A stretch of DNA of 64,000 nt from Synechococcus sp. BL107 (GTDB lineage Bacteria > Cyanobacteriota > Cyanobacteriia > PCC-6307 > Cyanobiaceae): the NCBI RefSeq assembly GCF_000153805.1, contig NZ_DS022298.1:1099434-1163433 (forward strand), written 5' to 3'. The notes below the pieces were generated by a model that was given only the letters and a program-made list of their open reading frames with translations, was not told the origin of the DNA and did no database searches. Of the stretch, positions 8,242-16,564 are shown in pieces. The position numbers were made by a program, and so were the translations under genes. Each line of letters starts with the position of its first letter. Position 1 is the stretch's first letter.

Positions 8242-9579
8242 TTGAAACGTTCTTTTTCGGAATTCCTGATATTTGATGCAAGGAAGGCTCTTTCTTTTCT
8301 GGTCCCAATTCTTGTTGTTGGTTTGTCTGGTTGTTCTGATACCAAGACTACGCTAGATCCAGAAAATATTGCGAAACTGGCAAGATCAGGCTCTGTCAAA
8401 ATTGAAGGCTCTACACAAGGTAGTGGATTTATTGAAGGTATTTCTTGCGCAGGCGGAATAAGTAGATCACCTTTTAGTAAACCTTATTGCAATATCGAAT
8501 ATAAGGTAATAACGGCTGCGCATGTTGTCCAAGATTTGCGGAGTGATGATGAATTATCCGTTATTACTTTTGATGGGGCGGCGCATGGTGTTACTTCTGT
8601 GGAAATCAATTCATCAGGTCTTGATATTGCTCGACTGACATTTAATATCGAAGTCCCTAAGTATTCTTCTTTGAATATTTTAAATTCGTCTAAAGTAAGT
8701 CGAGGCTCTGTTGAATCTCCACTTCAAGTAGGAGAAACCTTGTATGTTTCGGGCTTCCCACTTGCGACTACCGCAGTTCCTAATAGAAGTCTCCGATTTA
8801 CCGATGGTAAGTTAATTGCAGTTCTTGATGAGAAAGTTGTCGGTGGATATCAAGTTTTATACTCAAATTCAACACTTCCAGGCATGAGTGGTTCGCCTGT
8901 ATTTAATAGTTCTGGCCAAGTTGTTGCTATGCATGGAAGAGGTGAAGTGGAAGCTACTTTGACAAGTCAAACAGGAATAGCGGTTAAAACTGGGCAGAAT
9001 CAAGGTATTCCATTATTCCTTCAAGATAGTGCTGGTCAATATACAAATATTTATTCCAAGTCAACAATTGGTTCTGCTAATGCTCCTATTGGCAAACGCA
9101 TTAGATCTTTTGCGAAAGATGGTGGTGTTGAGCAGCCGAAGCAGCCTCTGAATAGTTCAATTGAGCCACTGACGAGTGATATACCAACGGATAAGCAGTT
9201 AGGGGATCTCGTCCAAGCCTGGCTGAACGCCACAGCCAAAGCACTTGCTGGTCAGACAAATGCTGTGCCTTATGCAGTTTCGAAGGAGATTTCCACCGTT
9301 GCCCGCGATCGGTTGTTGCAACGGGTGCAAGCAGAGCGCGCCGCTGATGCCGCGCTGGGCTATACAAAAATCATCAAGTCTTCTGTCACCAGTGTTGAGG
9401 TGGTGAGCCGAACCCCACGGCGCATTGCTGTGAAGGTTGAGGTGGTTTACTCCGATCAAACACTTGATCGCTCCGGAACCACCATTGATCAGACACCTGC
9501 AGGAGCTTTGACCGTCACCTATGTGCTTGGGCGAGATGGAAAACAGTGGAAATTGCATGAGTACATTTCAGACTTTTGA
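8242..9579 (+). CDS. Trypsin-like protease lipoprotein with ARC6/IMS-like C-terminal domain
   Basis: A 445-residue protein starting at TTG, since no ATG is available after the in-frame stop at 8233. A lipoprotein signal ends in LSGC with C31 as the predicted lipidated residue. The protease domain is a paralogue of the 5379-6626 product: histidine in TAAHVV (H94), aspartate in LDIARL (D128), serine in PGMSGSP (S216). The last 130 residues (about 313-445) look like the IMS domain found in ARC6-related cyanobacterial proteins, with the W-x-x-AxAKAL start and a VTYVLxRDGKQWKLHEY end. Base composition changes near 9,130 from AT-rich to core-like, suggesting a fusion of a foreign protease to a resident domain. 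Confidence 0.8.
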   Translation: MKRSFSEFLIFDARKALSFLVPILVVGLSGCSDTKTTLDPENIAKLARSGSVKIEGSTQGSGFIEGISCAGGISRSPFSKPYCNIEYKVITAAHVVQDLRSDDELSVITFDGAAHGVTSVEINSSGLDIARLTFNIEVPKYSSLNILNSSKVSRGSVESPLQVGETLYVSGFPLATTAVPNRSLRFTDGKLIAVLDEKVVGGYQVLYSNSTLPGMSGSPVFNSSGQVVAMHGRGEVEATLTSQTGIAVKTGQNQGIPLFLQDSAGQYTNIYSKSTIGSANAPIGKRIRSFAKDGGVEQPKQPLNSSIEPLTSDIPTDKQLGDLVQAWLNATAKALAGQTNAVPYAVSKEISTVARDRLLQRVQAERAADAALGYTKIIKSSVTSVEVVSRTPRRIAVKVEVVYSDQTLDRSGTTIDQTPAGALTVTYVLGRDGKQWKLHEYISDF

Positions 9580-9642
9580 TTAGTTCCTAAAGTAAATAAT
9601 TTAAATTGTGTCTTCTCTGTATTTGCTGATTCTTCGCACTGC

Positions 9643-12072
9643 TTAATTAAACATATATTGGCTATTCAATATTTTTTGTAAATCACCCTTTCCTTGAACG
9701 AGTTTTGGATGCTCTTTAGAGGGAACTTTCAAATTATTTGCAAGGCGAGCTAAGGGGTCGCCATGACAAATTTCTATAAAAGCCTTGCGTACACGTTCAT
9801 GAGCTTGGTCCATATCGTTTGGCAGCACTGAGATGCAGTCGTGGATGGTCCCCAATGGCTTGCTCCACTGCTGAAAGGCTGTCTTCAGCAGGCATGCGTC
9901 GTAGCTGTGAACGAAGTTGGGTGCGAATCCACTCTTTAGCTTCTTCTCGTTTGGCTCATTGACCGAGCCCACAGCGATTCGCATCCGTCCGTGGCCGTAG
10001 GTGTCCACCTCAATTGAGTCGACTTCGTATTCGGATTGATGGATCTGATCACTACATGGTGTCTCCCACCAGAGTGATGTCGCACCGTTTTCGATGGCTT
10101 TGGTGCATAGCTGTCTTAACCAATCAAGGGTTTCAAAGGCGGCCGGGAAAACCTGCTTGCTGGCTTTCTGCAGGATGTCTGTCATCACCTTGGTGTCATC
10201 CCAGCTGACCATGTCTGGATATGAGCCCAACTTTCTCAGCGCATCGACGATGTCGCCTCTGTTGGTTCGATATGACCCTCCGTAGATTGCAATCATCAGT
10301 ACAGGTTTGCCCAGGCTTCGATCCGTCAGATGTTTTGCAAGCCATACGGTTTGAGGATCGGCTTCCGCTATCTCCCGTGCTACACGGAGTACCTCCAGAT
10401 ACGCATCACGCGGTGGTTGGTCGGGGTCTTCTGAAGGGATGAGGTTCGTCCACTTCATGCCGACTGGGTCACGACGCATCGCACTCAGCAGCTGCAACCC
10501 CGATGCAGTGCTGTCCACACTCACCGGCACCTGCCAAAGCGGCTTCGTCTGTTGAAGGACAACGGCGTTCCACTCCATTGCCATCTGAAGGAACTGCCAG
10601 GGTTCATCGGCGTTCTCCCATTGGCTGCTGTGTCTGATTGGGTCAGAAGCAATGGCAGCAATCAACTCAGTGTTTTCGTAGGTCCACTGGCTTCTTGCTG
10701 CGTAGCTCTGCTTTGTACCGCCGAACGCCGCACCGACTGCCCGTGCTGCCCACTCCTTTCCTTGTTCGTCCAGTCGGCAGCCATCGGCAAACCTCAGGAC
10801 TGAACGCTCGAAGTCTCGGGACTGTGGGTCCAGCCACGATTGCTGCGAGTAGATCCGTCCCCGGAAGTCACAGCTCCACGACAGCCAGAAGCGTTGACGG
10901 GTCTCGTTTTTCCGCGCGGAAATAAGGACAGCCTGAGCACTCTGCGTTTTCTCGATGTGCTCCTGCTCTTGGTCGTGGAGGTATGCCTGCCGTTTGCGCC
11001 AGGCAACTCTGTCCGGGTGTTTTTTATCCAGAGCCTTCAAATGATCTGGCATCTCTTGGTTCAGCTCTGGGTTCTCAAAGGGACTGTTGAACCCGGCGAT
11101 GCTGCGCTGCGTTTCCCAGCAGTCGTCGATCACCTCAAAGACAAGTGGATCCACTTGGAAGGCAGTTCTCCCAAGGGTGTTCAGAAGGTTGATCGCATCA
11201 GATCCAAACCGGGTTTCGTAGTGCCGACCCCTGCACAACGGGTTGTTTGGTTTGCGTGTGTACGGCAGGTGATAGCCGCCACTGAAGTTGAACCGGGCTT
11301 CACCGTCTTGTAGCTGCCAGTCCAATGGCGGTTCGATCAAGACATCCTTTGTCGTCACTAGGTCGTCGATTTGTTCCTTTCGTTTGGATAGATGCTCTTC
11401 CAGCGCAGGCGTTGGGACGACAAACTTCTCTGATCGGTTCTTGGCGACCCACCTTGTCTGCGCATCGAAGTACTTCTCCTTAATTGCTGGATCCAGCAGC
11501 AGTGATCCCACCTGGGTATGCAGTACTGAAGGCCAGTCCTGGTAGAGATCGTCCTTAGCCCACCCCTTTTCCAGCAGTCGGCGTTCCATCGCCAGCTTCA
11601 CACCGAGGTTTCGATACTTGGGTGTTGAACGCGGCTTCTTCAGCCGTTTGTTTCGGATCTTCTTTCCGTTCTCATCCAAGTTCAAGGTGAAGAACTGGTT
11701 CCTCAACTCCTCTTGGATGGCTCGCCCGATGGCAGTGCAGACGTGAGTGCGCTGGTTCTGTTTGGTGTGGATGCAATCGATCAGCTTCCGCAGAGCAACA
11801 AATGCCACGTGTTCGAACGAGACCTCTAAATCCTTGAGCTGGAAGTACAAATGGGAAGCTGCTGATGCAAACCTTCCGTTGCGTCCCACCAGATGCGTGA
11901 CATGGGATTCGACCGCTTTGCTGTACTCGATGAAGATGTATCGGGTGAGTTGTTGTCCTTCTGCAGTGCTGGAGAAATACCCGCGCTCGATTGCTTGCCT
12001 GACCTGATTCTCCCTCTTACGCAGTGCTTCGATCGTTGTGTCTATTTCGTGTTGATGTTGTTTGGTTTTCAT
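9643..12072 (-). CDS. Single-subunit T7-type DNA-directed RNA polymerase
   Basis: A full-length 809-residue relative of phage T7 RNA polymerase (883 residues). DFRGRIY lies at 402-408. Motif A holds the first catalytic aspartate (SVDSTASGLQ, D520, like T7 D537). Motif B has R585, K589 and Y597 (like T7 R627, K631, Y639). Motif C is IHDCISVLP with H744 and D745 (like T7 D812). The C-terminus keeps the GDLQKILNSQ-type foot and ends in an aromatic residue plus Asn. All catalytic residues appear intact and there is no frameshift. It starts 11 bp after the recombinase stop and is probably co-transcribed. Its cognate promoters are unknown; no consensus T7 promoter was seen. Confidence 0.93.
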   Translation of the reverse strand: MKTKQHQHEIDTTIEALRKRENQVRQAIERGYFSSTAEGQQLTRYIFIEYSKAVESHVTHLVGRNGRFASAASHLYFQLKDLEVSFEHVAFVALRKLIDCIHTKQNQRTHVCTAIGRAIQEELRNQFFTLNLDENGKKIRNKRLKKPRSTPKYRNLGVKLAMERRLLEKGWAKDDLYQDWPSVLHTQVGSLLLDPAIKEKYFDAQTRWVAKNRSEKFVVPTPALEEHLSKRKEQIDDLVTTKDVLIEPPLDWQLQDGEARFNFSGGYHLPYTRKPNNPLCRGRHYETRFGSDAINLLNTLGRTAFQVDPLVFEVIDDCWETQRSIAGFNSPFENPELNQEMPDHLKALDKKHPDRVAWRKRQAYLHDQEQEHIEKTQSAQAVLISARKNETRQRFWLSWSCDFRGRIYSQQSWLDPQSRDFERSVLRFADGCRLDEQGKEWAARAVGAAFGGTKQSYAARSQWTYENTELIAAIASDPIRHSSQWENADEPWQFLQMAMEWNAVVLQQTKPLWQVPVSVDSTASGLQLLSAMRRDPVGMKWTNLIPSEDPDQPPRDAYLEVLRVAREIAEADPQTVWLAKHLTDRSLGKPVLMIAIYGGSYRTNRGDIVDALRKLGSYPDMVSWDDTKVMTDILQKASKQVFPAAFETLDWLRQLCTKAIENGATSLWWETPCSDQIHQSEYEVDSIEVDTYGHGRMRIAVGSVNEPNEKKLKSGFAPNFVHSYDACLLKTAFQQWSKPLGTIHDCISVLPNDMDQAHERVRKAFIEICHGDPLARLANNLKVPSKEHPKLVQGKGDLQKILNSQYMFN

Positions 12073-12083
12073 GGCTGATTGGA

Positions 12084-13469
12084 TTAATAACTTTCGGTTT
12101 CGATATTTCTTACACTTGAAGATCCATAATTGAAATCCGTTATCTCTTTTGCCTTTTTGCTCATGTCAATCCTGGCGTAGTACTTCTCGCAAACAGCAAT
12201 TGTATGTCCAGCAAGCTTTGCCACTGTGTAAATATCTTTGTTGTCTAAAATTAGGTTACATATGTAAGTACTTCGCAGGCTATAAGGCGTATAGTTTCTG
12301 TCGCTGAATACATAAGGTTTGAGCCTGGGGTTAATCCCATCAATGACTTTTCTCCATGTCCTGTTGAAACCGTTATAGGCGTATTGCTTCATTTCATTGT
12401 GAGGATTACCAAAGATCAGAGTTTCTTCAGTGATCTCTATTCCAGTGCAATATTTCTCGATGTATTGCCTTTGCTCCTCCTTCCATTGCATGAGTTGACT
12501 GTCCACTCCATTGGTCGGGATGATGCGCTGTTTGCCTGTCTTTGAGTCACGGACATGGAGGACTGCAATCCACTTGTCCTTCTTCTTTTCCTCTGACTTG
12601 GACCATCGACCGACGTTCTCTCGTCGTACGTCGCACCACCGAAGCTTGTTCAGCTCAATGTCCGGTCGGAGTCCAGCATTTCTGCAAACGATGCACCACC
12701 GATAAAACAACTGTGCGAAGTACAAGCCCCGATGGTTTCGTAGCTTCGCTGCACGATCCCGGTTGTTGCTCAATGCAACGACCACCTTCTGCCAATTGCC
12801 TTGTTCGATCAAAGGTGGATTGGCAACGACTTCGGAATCTTTGATCGCAATGGTTGGAAGGGCTTCGCGGGGTGAAACCTCGATGTCTAGTAGCCCACGC
12901 CGTTTACAGAATTCGTTGAGAAAATTTCCGAAGTACGTCAGCTCAAGCTTTCTTGTGGATTTGGCGGCATCTCGCCATGTCGGATAGTCCTCGAACGTAT
13001 TGATGTCGATCTGTCGTGTGTGTGTCACTCCCTTCTCTGCCAGGTAAGGGAGCAACTGCTTAAGCAGTGCCTGGCTCTTGTTCAAAAGGCTTCGGGGTTT
13101 GAGTAGATCCGCATCGACCTTTCGTTGTTCGGCTTCTAAAAACTCAGTGACACAAGCCTCTATTGGTCTGTTCTTGTATCTGCCGGTGTTTGAGTTTCTA
13201 GTGGCTCTTCCTTGACTCCCTAAGGCATGTTTCTGAGTCGTTCCATCAGTTCCGTGCGGAATGGCTTGATCTTTTCTGAGCGCCGTATAAGCCTCGATGC
13301 ACTCTTCTAAAGCGTCCTCAATGGTGGAGGAGTTAGGCAGCAGTCGATGTAAGTACCGCTTGGTGTTGGGTACCTTTTCGCGCCAGTAGAAGTTCTCGGG
13401 CTTATCCACGTACGACAAGACGACCCCTTTGCCGCCTAGCGCTTTGGCCTTTTGAGCAATGGCAGGCAT
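12084..13469 (-). CDS. Tyrosine recombinase (phage-type integrase)
   Basis: A 461-residue tyrosine recombinase. Catalytic candidates are R268 in NAGLRPDIEL, K310 in RDSKTGK, R399 in PYSLRSTY, H422 in LAGHTIAVC and the nucleophile at Y430 or Y431 (EKYYARID). The position normally His in HxxR is Tyr (Y396), a tolerated variant in some integrases. An N-terminal arm-binding region (about 1-60) and a core-binding SAM-like domain (about 100-195) precede the catalytic domain. The ATG follows CAGGAG by 7 bases. The gene abuts a terminator hairpin behind rpsD and is followed by the RNA polymerase gene, an order also seen in T7-like cyanopodoviruses. It probably integrates or excises the island. Confidence 0.88.
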   Translation of the reverse strand: MPAIAQKAKALGGKGVVLSYVDKPENFYWREKVPNTKRYLHRLLPNSSTIEDALEECIEAYTALRKDQAIPHGTDGTTQKHALGSQGRATRNSNTGRYKNRPIEACVTEFLEAEQRKVDADLLKPRSLLNKSQALLKQLLPYLAEKGVTHTRQIDINTFEDYPTWRDAAKSTRKLELTYFGNFLNEFCKRRGLLDIEVSPREALPTIAIKDSEVVANPPLIEQGNWQKVVVALSNNRDRAAKLRNHRGLYFAQLFYRWCIVCRNAGLRPDIELNKLRWCDVRRENVGRWSKSEEKKKDKWIAVLHVRDSKTGKQRIIPTNGVDSQLMQWKEEQRQYIEKYCTGIEITEETLIFGNPHNEMKQYAYNGFNRTWRKVIDGINPRLKPYVFSDRNYTPYSLRSTYICNLILDNKDIYTVAKLAGHTIAVCEKYYARIDMSKKAKEITDFNYGSSSVRNIETESY

Positions 13470-13512
13470 AAAAAAACTCCTGCTGACCGTTCAAGAAAAC
13501 GGTAGCAAGAGT
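13470..13512 (-). terminator. Strong rho-independent terminator behind rpsD, overlapping the integrase ribosome binding site
   Basis: Read on the minus strand, ACTCTTGCTACCGTT pairs with AACGGTCAGCAGGAGT around a six-base loop, giving about 15 base pairs with one bulge and one G-U pair. Six T follow, directly before the integrase ATG at 13469. This is a classic intrinsic terminator for rpsD transcripts. Its 3' arm contains the AGGAG used by the integrase, so readthrough RNA would fold the binding site into the stem. Confidence 0.8.
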
Positions 13513-13530
13513 TTGAGTAAAGTTTGAGTA
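13510..13530. repeat. Tandem 10-bp direct repeat between integrase and rpsD
   Basis: AGTTTGAGTA occurs at 13510-13519 and again at 13521-13530, an 11-bp period, so both copies lie on the same face of the helix. The pair sits between the integrase start and rpsD, where an attachment site or recombinase arm sites would be expected. Function is inferred from location. Confidence 0.5.
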
Positions 13531-13531
13531 G

Positions 13532-13557
13532 GGATTCGAAAAAAGCTCGAATTCCTT
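13532..13557. other. Inverted repeat after the rpsD stop codon
   Basis: GGATTCGA and TCGAATTCC flank a short A-rich centre, forming an imperfect palindrome 15 bp past the end of rpsD. It could be a weak secondary terminator or the strand-exchange core of an attachment site; sequence alone does not decide. Confidence 0.35.
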
Positions 13558-13571
13558 GCCGTGAGCGAAGC

Positions 13572-14180
13572 TTAGACCTTGCGGGAGTAGTACTCCACCA
13601 CCAGCAATTCGTTGATTTCCAGGGCAACCCATTCGCGTTCGCAGCGACCGGTGCACTTGGCGCTCAACTTGGCTTTATCCAACTCCAAGTGGGGAGGGAT
13701 GTTGGATAGGCCGGGGAAGGCAAGGTTGCCTTCGGCTAGCTGTTTGCTGCCTTTCTTTTCGCGGATGGCCAACACGTCGCCGGGCTTCACCTGATAACTG
13801 GCGATGTCCGTGACACGACCGTTCACGGTCACGTGGCCATGGTTCACCAGCTGACGGGATCCAGGAACGGTGGGGCCGAAGCCGAGGCGGAAGCAGATGT
13901 TGTCCAGTCTGCTTTCCAAAAGCTTGAGCAGGTTGGTTCCAGTGGAACCCTCCTGGGCACGGGCCTTTTTCACGTAGCGCACGAGTTGGCGCTCGGAGAC
14001 TCCGTAGTTGAAGCGAAGTTTTTGCTTTTCTTCGAGGCGGATTGCGTATTCGGAGCGCTTGCGACGGGCTTGGCCGTGCTGACCGGGGGGATAGGACCGC
14101 TTTGCGGCCTTCCGGGTGAGACCAGGGAGGTCTCCCAAGCGCCGCGTGATCCTCAGGCGAGGGCCGCGGTAGCGAGACAT
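13572..14180 (-). CDS. rpsD: 30S ribosomal protein S4
   Basis: A 202-residue protein matching bacterial S4 along its whole length: an N-terminal [21 protein letters not shown] block, basic [15 protein letters not shown], and an S4 RNA-binding domain (about 92-155) with [11 protein letters not shown] and [12 protein letters not shown]4 nucleates 30S assembly on 16S rRNA and can act as a translational regulator. No zinc-binding cysteine cluster is seen at the N-terminus, as in many cyanobacteria. It is transcribed away from yidD through a shared 75-bp intergenic region. A strong terminator and the integrase gene lie downstream. Confidence 0.97.
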   Translation of the reverse strand: MSRYRGPRLRITRRLGDLPGLTRKAAKRSYPPGQHGQARRKRSEYAIRLEEKQKLRFNYGVSERQLVRYVKKARAQEGSTGTNLLKLLESRLDNICFRLGFGPTVPGSRQLVNHGHVTVNGRVTDIASYQVKPGDVLAIREKKGSKQLAEGNLAFPGLSNIPPHLELDKAKLSAKCTGRCEREWVALEINELLVVEYYSRKV

Positions 14181-14255
14181 AAGGAGAAGGTGTTAGATCA
14201 AATCGCGCGATCTTTGGGCATGCTGGACCCATTACAGGTATCAGCGCATCCATCG

Positions 14256-14534
14256 ATGCACGAATCTCCCATCTTATCCAATGAAGACCAACCCACTCGC
14301 TGGGCTGGCTTCAATCGTCGTGTTGCGGCGCTGTTCCTGGCTTTGATTGGCTTTTATCGAGCCTTTATCTCGCCTTTGCTCGGCCCGCGTTGCCGCTTTA
14401 CGCCCACCTGCAGCGCCTATGGGCTGGAAGCGATTCAACGCCACGGACCGTGGCGCGGTGGCTGGCTCACGCTGAAACGTGTCCTGCGTTGCCATCCCTT
14501 CACGCCTTGCGGTTGCGATCCGGTTCCTGATTGA
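14256..14534 (+). CDS. yidD: Membrane protein insertion efficiency factor YidD
   Basis: A 92-residue protein with the family pattern: an amphipathic/hydrophobic helix (about 22-42, [21 protein letters not shown]), then the cysteine-rich core [10 protein letters not shown], and a [23 protein letters not shown] tail. YidD helps YidC-dependent insertion of inner-membrane proteins; in cyanobacteria it serves plasma or thylakoid membranes. ATG at 14256 gives the usual length; the same frame runs upstream antisense to rpsD but is not needed. Its stop overlaps the next gene by one base (TGATG), indicating translational coupling. Confidence 0.93.
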   Translation: MHESPILSNEDQPTRWAGFNRRVAALFLALIGFYRAFISPLLGPRCRFTPTCSAYGLEAIQRHGPWRGGWLTLKRVLRCHPFTPCGCDPVPD

Positions 14535-14809
14535 TGCGCGACTTACGCCTCTACAGCCGTCAAGGCTGCTGCCTTTGTGCCGGCCTCGAGGAGCGCCTGC
14601 GGCAGTTGGATTTAGACAGCCTTCAACTGACACTGACAACAGTAGATATCGACCATCCTGAGACTCCCTCCGAGTGGAAAGCCCGTTACGACCTCGAAGT
14701 ACCCGTTTTAGCCCTGGATCACAAGGAATTGCCGAGGGTTTCGCCAAGATTGTCGGGGGATGGTTTGTTGAAGTGGCTGGTTAAACATTGCCTGCTTGAG
14801 AGTTCATGA
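14534..14809 (+). CDS. Glutaredoxin-like thiol protein (DUF836 type)
   Basis: A 91-residue thioredoxin-fold protein. LYSRQGCCLCAGLEE near the N-terminus carries a CCxC/CxxC-like active site, followed by the strand pattern TTVDIDHPE and the cis-proline region LEVPVLALDHKELPR. This family (glutaredoxin-like, DUF836) is widespread; its redox partners are poorly known. The ATG overlaps the yidD stop codon (TGATG), so the two are expressed together. No partner enzyme is evident downstream; a 246-bp AT-rich gap precedes murE and I see no further gene in it. Confidence 0.8.
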   Translation: MRDLRLYSRQGCCLCAGLEERLRQLDLDSLQLTLTTVDIDHPETPSEWKARYDLEVPVLALDHKELPRVSPRLSGDGLLKWLVKHCLLESS

Positions 14810-15055
14810 GCTTTTTGCTCTGGGCTTTGGTTGCAATGAACTCGTTCGCTTTGTATGGCTACTGAGTTTTTTTGTGGTGGATATTTGATTTTTAAGTATT
14901 GATTGACACGATCGCTTTCAAGAAAGCTTGTGGTTGTTTTGGATCATTGCTGTCAAGGGTTTTGATGGGATAAATACTTTTTTAGGCCAGCCACTTTTCT
15001 TCTTGCTCGGATCGCTTTAGAACGGCATCAGGGTTCAGGTTGATCGGAGTTTTCG

Positions 15056-16564
15056 ATGGGTCAGCGCCTGGATGAGCTTCTTCGAGACGTGGGCCTCACG
15101 CCCACCGTCGGTGGGAGCAATCCGCAGATCGAGTCCGTCACCAGCGACTCCCGCTTGGCTGGTCCAGGCAGCTTGTTTGTGGGATTGCCTGGTGATCGGG
15201 TCGATGGAGGTTTGTTTTGGCGTCAAGCCTTAAACGCGGGAGCCGCGGCGGCGGTGATTGGTCCTGCTGCTGCAGCTGTGGATCCACCAGGGGATAGCGA
15301 TCAAGTGGTGGTGGTGGCCGATCCTTTGGCCAGCACGCTTGGTGAGCTGGCGGCGTCGTTCTGGAGCCGACCGAGTGAGCGCATGGCGCTGTTGGGTGTG
15401 ACCGGGACGAATGGAAAAACCACCACTACCTATCTGATCGAACATCTGGCTCTGGCCTGCGGGAGATCCACTGCGCTGTTTGGCACCCTCGTGAATCGTT
15501 GGTCTGGCCACAGCATCACCGCCACCCACACCACGGCGTTTGCCGATCGCCTTCAGGCCCAACTGGCGGAGGCGGCATCGGCTGGGAGCCTGCTCGCGGC
15601 GATGGAAATCAGTTCCCATGCCCTCGCACAGCATCGGGTGGCGGGGTGCCGCTTTGCTGGCGCTGTGTTCACGAATCTCACTCAAGACCACCTCGATTAC
15701 CACTTGTCGATGGAGGACTATTTCGAGGCGAAAGCCCTGTTGTTTTCAGAGGCGTTGTTGCAGGCCGGCCCCGCCCGGGCGGTAGTGAATGGCGATGACC
15801 CCTGGGGGGCAAAGCTGGCCGAACGGCTTGGAGCGCAGTGCTGGCGCAGCTCCCTTACCGATCCAACGGCTGAGTTGCGCATGGAGGATCTCTGCATGAC
15901 CAGCCATGGGGTGTCAGGACGGTTGATCAGTCCGTTGGGAGAGGGTGCGTTTCAGTCGCCTTTATTGGGTCGCTTCAACTTGATGAATCTGTTGCAGGCA
16001 GTGGGTGTTCTGCTCCAGCAGCAGTTGCCTCTGCCAGACCTGCTGCGGGCCGTGAGTGATTTCCGTGGCGTGCCTGGACGGATGGAACGGGTGCTGTTGG
16101 AGGACGCAATCACCACCACGCTCCCCACGGTGCTGGTGGATTACGCCCATACGCCGGATGGCTTGGAGAATGCCCTGGCTGCAGCACGCCCCTTTGCTGA
16201 GGGCAAGTTGATCTGCGTGTTTGGCTGCGGTGGTGATCGCGACCGGGGCAAGCGTCCTCAGATGGCTGCGATTGCCGCACGCTTGGCCGATCGGGTTGTA
16301 GTGACTTCCGACAACCCACGCACCGAGGATCCCCTGCGCATCCTTGAGGATGTGGTGAAGGGCATCCCGGACGGCGTTGATCGGGTGGTGGATCCAGACC
16401 GTGGGGCAGCGATTGCCCAAACGATTGCCGAGGCTGATGCCGCTGATCTGGTGCTGGTGGCTGGTAAGGGCCATGAGGACTACCAGATTCTCGGCATCGA
16501 GAAGGTGCACTTCGACGACCGAGAGGAAGCGCAAAAAGCACTGCGACGTCGGCTTCAACCTTGA
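15056..16564 (+). CDS. murE: UDP-MurNAc-L-Ala-D-Glu:meso-diaminopimelate ligase
   Basis: A 502-residue Mur ligase that adds the third residue of the peptidoglycan stem peptide in the cytoplasm, using ATP. The ATP loop GTNGKTTT lies at 117-124. The carbamylated-lysine region and metal ligands follow in the middle domain, and the DNPR motif at 419-422 in the C-terminal domain marks specificity for meso-diaminopimelate rather than lysine. Length is typical. It converges on the aminotransferase gene with a 10-bp overlap of the coding ends. It probably has its own promoter in the AT-rich gap upstream. Confidence 0.96.
   Translation: MGQRLDELLRDVGLTPTVGGSNPQIESVTSDSRLAGPGSLFVGLPGDRVDGGLFWRQALNAGAAAAVIGPAAAAVDPPGDSDQVVVVADPLASTLGELAASFWSRPSERMALLGVTGTNGKTTTTYLIEHLALACGRSTALFGTLVNRWSGHSITATHTTAFADRLQAQLAEAASAGSLLAAMEISSHALAQHRVAGCRFAGAVFTNLTQDHLDYHLSMEDYFEAKALLFSEALLQAGPARAVVNGDDPWGAKLAERLGAQCWRSSLTDPTAELRMEDLCMTSHGVSGRLISPLGEGAFQSPLLGRFNLMNLLQAVGVLLQQQLPLPDLLRAVSDFRGVPGRMERVLLEDAITTTLPTVLVDYAHTPDGLENALAAARPFAEGKLICVFGCGGDRDRGKRPQMAAIAARLADRVVVTSDNPRTEDPLRILEDVVKGIPDGVDRVVDPDRGAAIAQTIAEADAADLVLVAGKGHEDYQILGIEKVHFDDREEAQKALRRRLQP

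Larger units (their letters stand above)
1..13550. mobile_element. Right part of an integrative genomic island next to rpsD
   Basis: This stretch runs from the window start to the spacer downstream of rpsD. It contains a tyrosine recombinase at its rpsD-proximal end, a phage-type RNA polymerase, nucleases, a helicase, small DNA-binding genes and secreted proteases, and no recognisable housekeeping gene. Much of 4-9 kb is visibly more AT-rich than the core genes right of 13,570. A recombinase at the edge of a block of accessory genes is the usual layout of an integrated element. The other end and the attachment site pair are not in the window, so the extent, the mobility and whether it is one element or several layered insertions are inferred. 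Confidence 0.6.

Noticed and set aside
10840-11313. 157-codon open frame antisense to the RNA polymerase gene
   Set aside because: The polymerase frame is intact and full length; the antisense frame shows no domain and biased composition typical of a shadow.
13531-13549. Possible tRNA 3' fragment (TTCGAATCC on the minus strand)
   Set aside because: Only the T-loop-like nine bases match; no acceptor stem or T stem can be built, so it is kept only as a weak hint for an attachment core.
1-13550. Canonical T7 promoters for the RNA polymerase
   Set aside because: No sequence close to the T7 consensus was found by eye; the polymerase would in any case be expected to use its own diverged promoter.
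15962-16558. 198-codon open frame antisense to murE
   Set aside because: Composition-driven shadow of a GC-rich core gene, low-complexity His/Gln content and no start signal.
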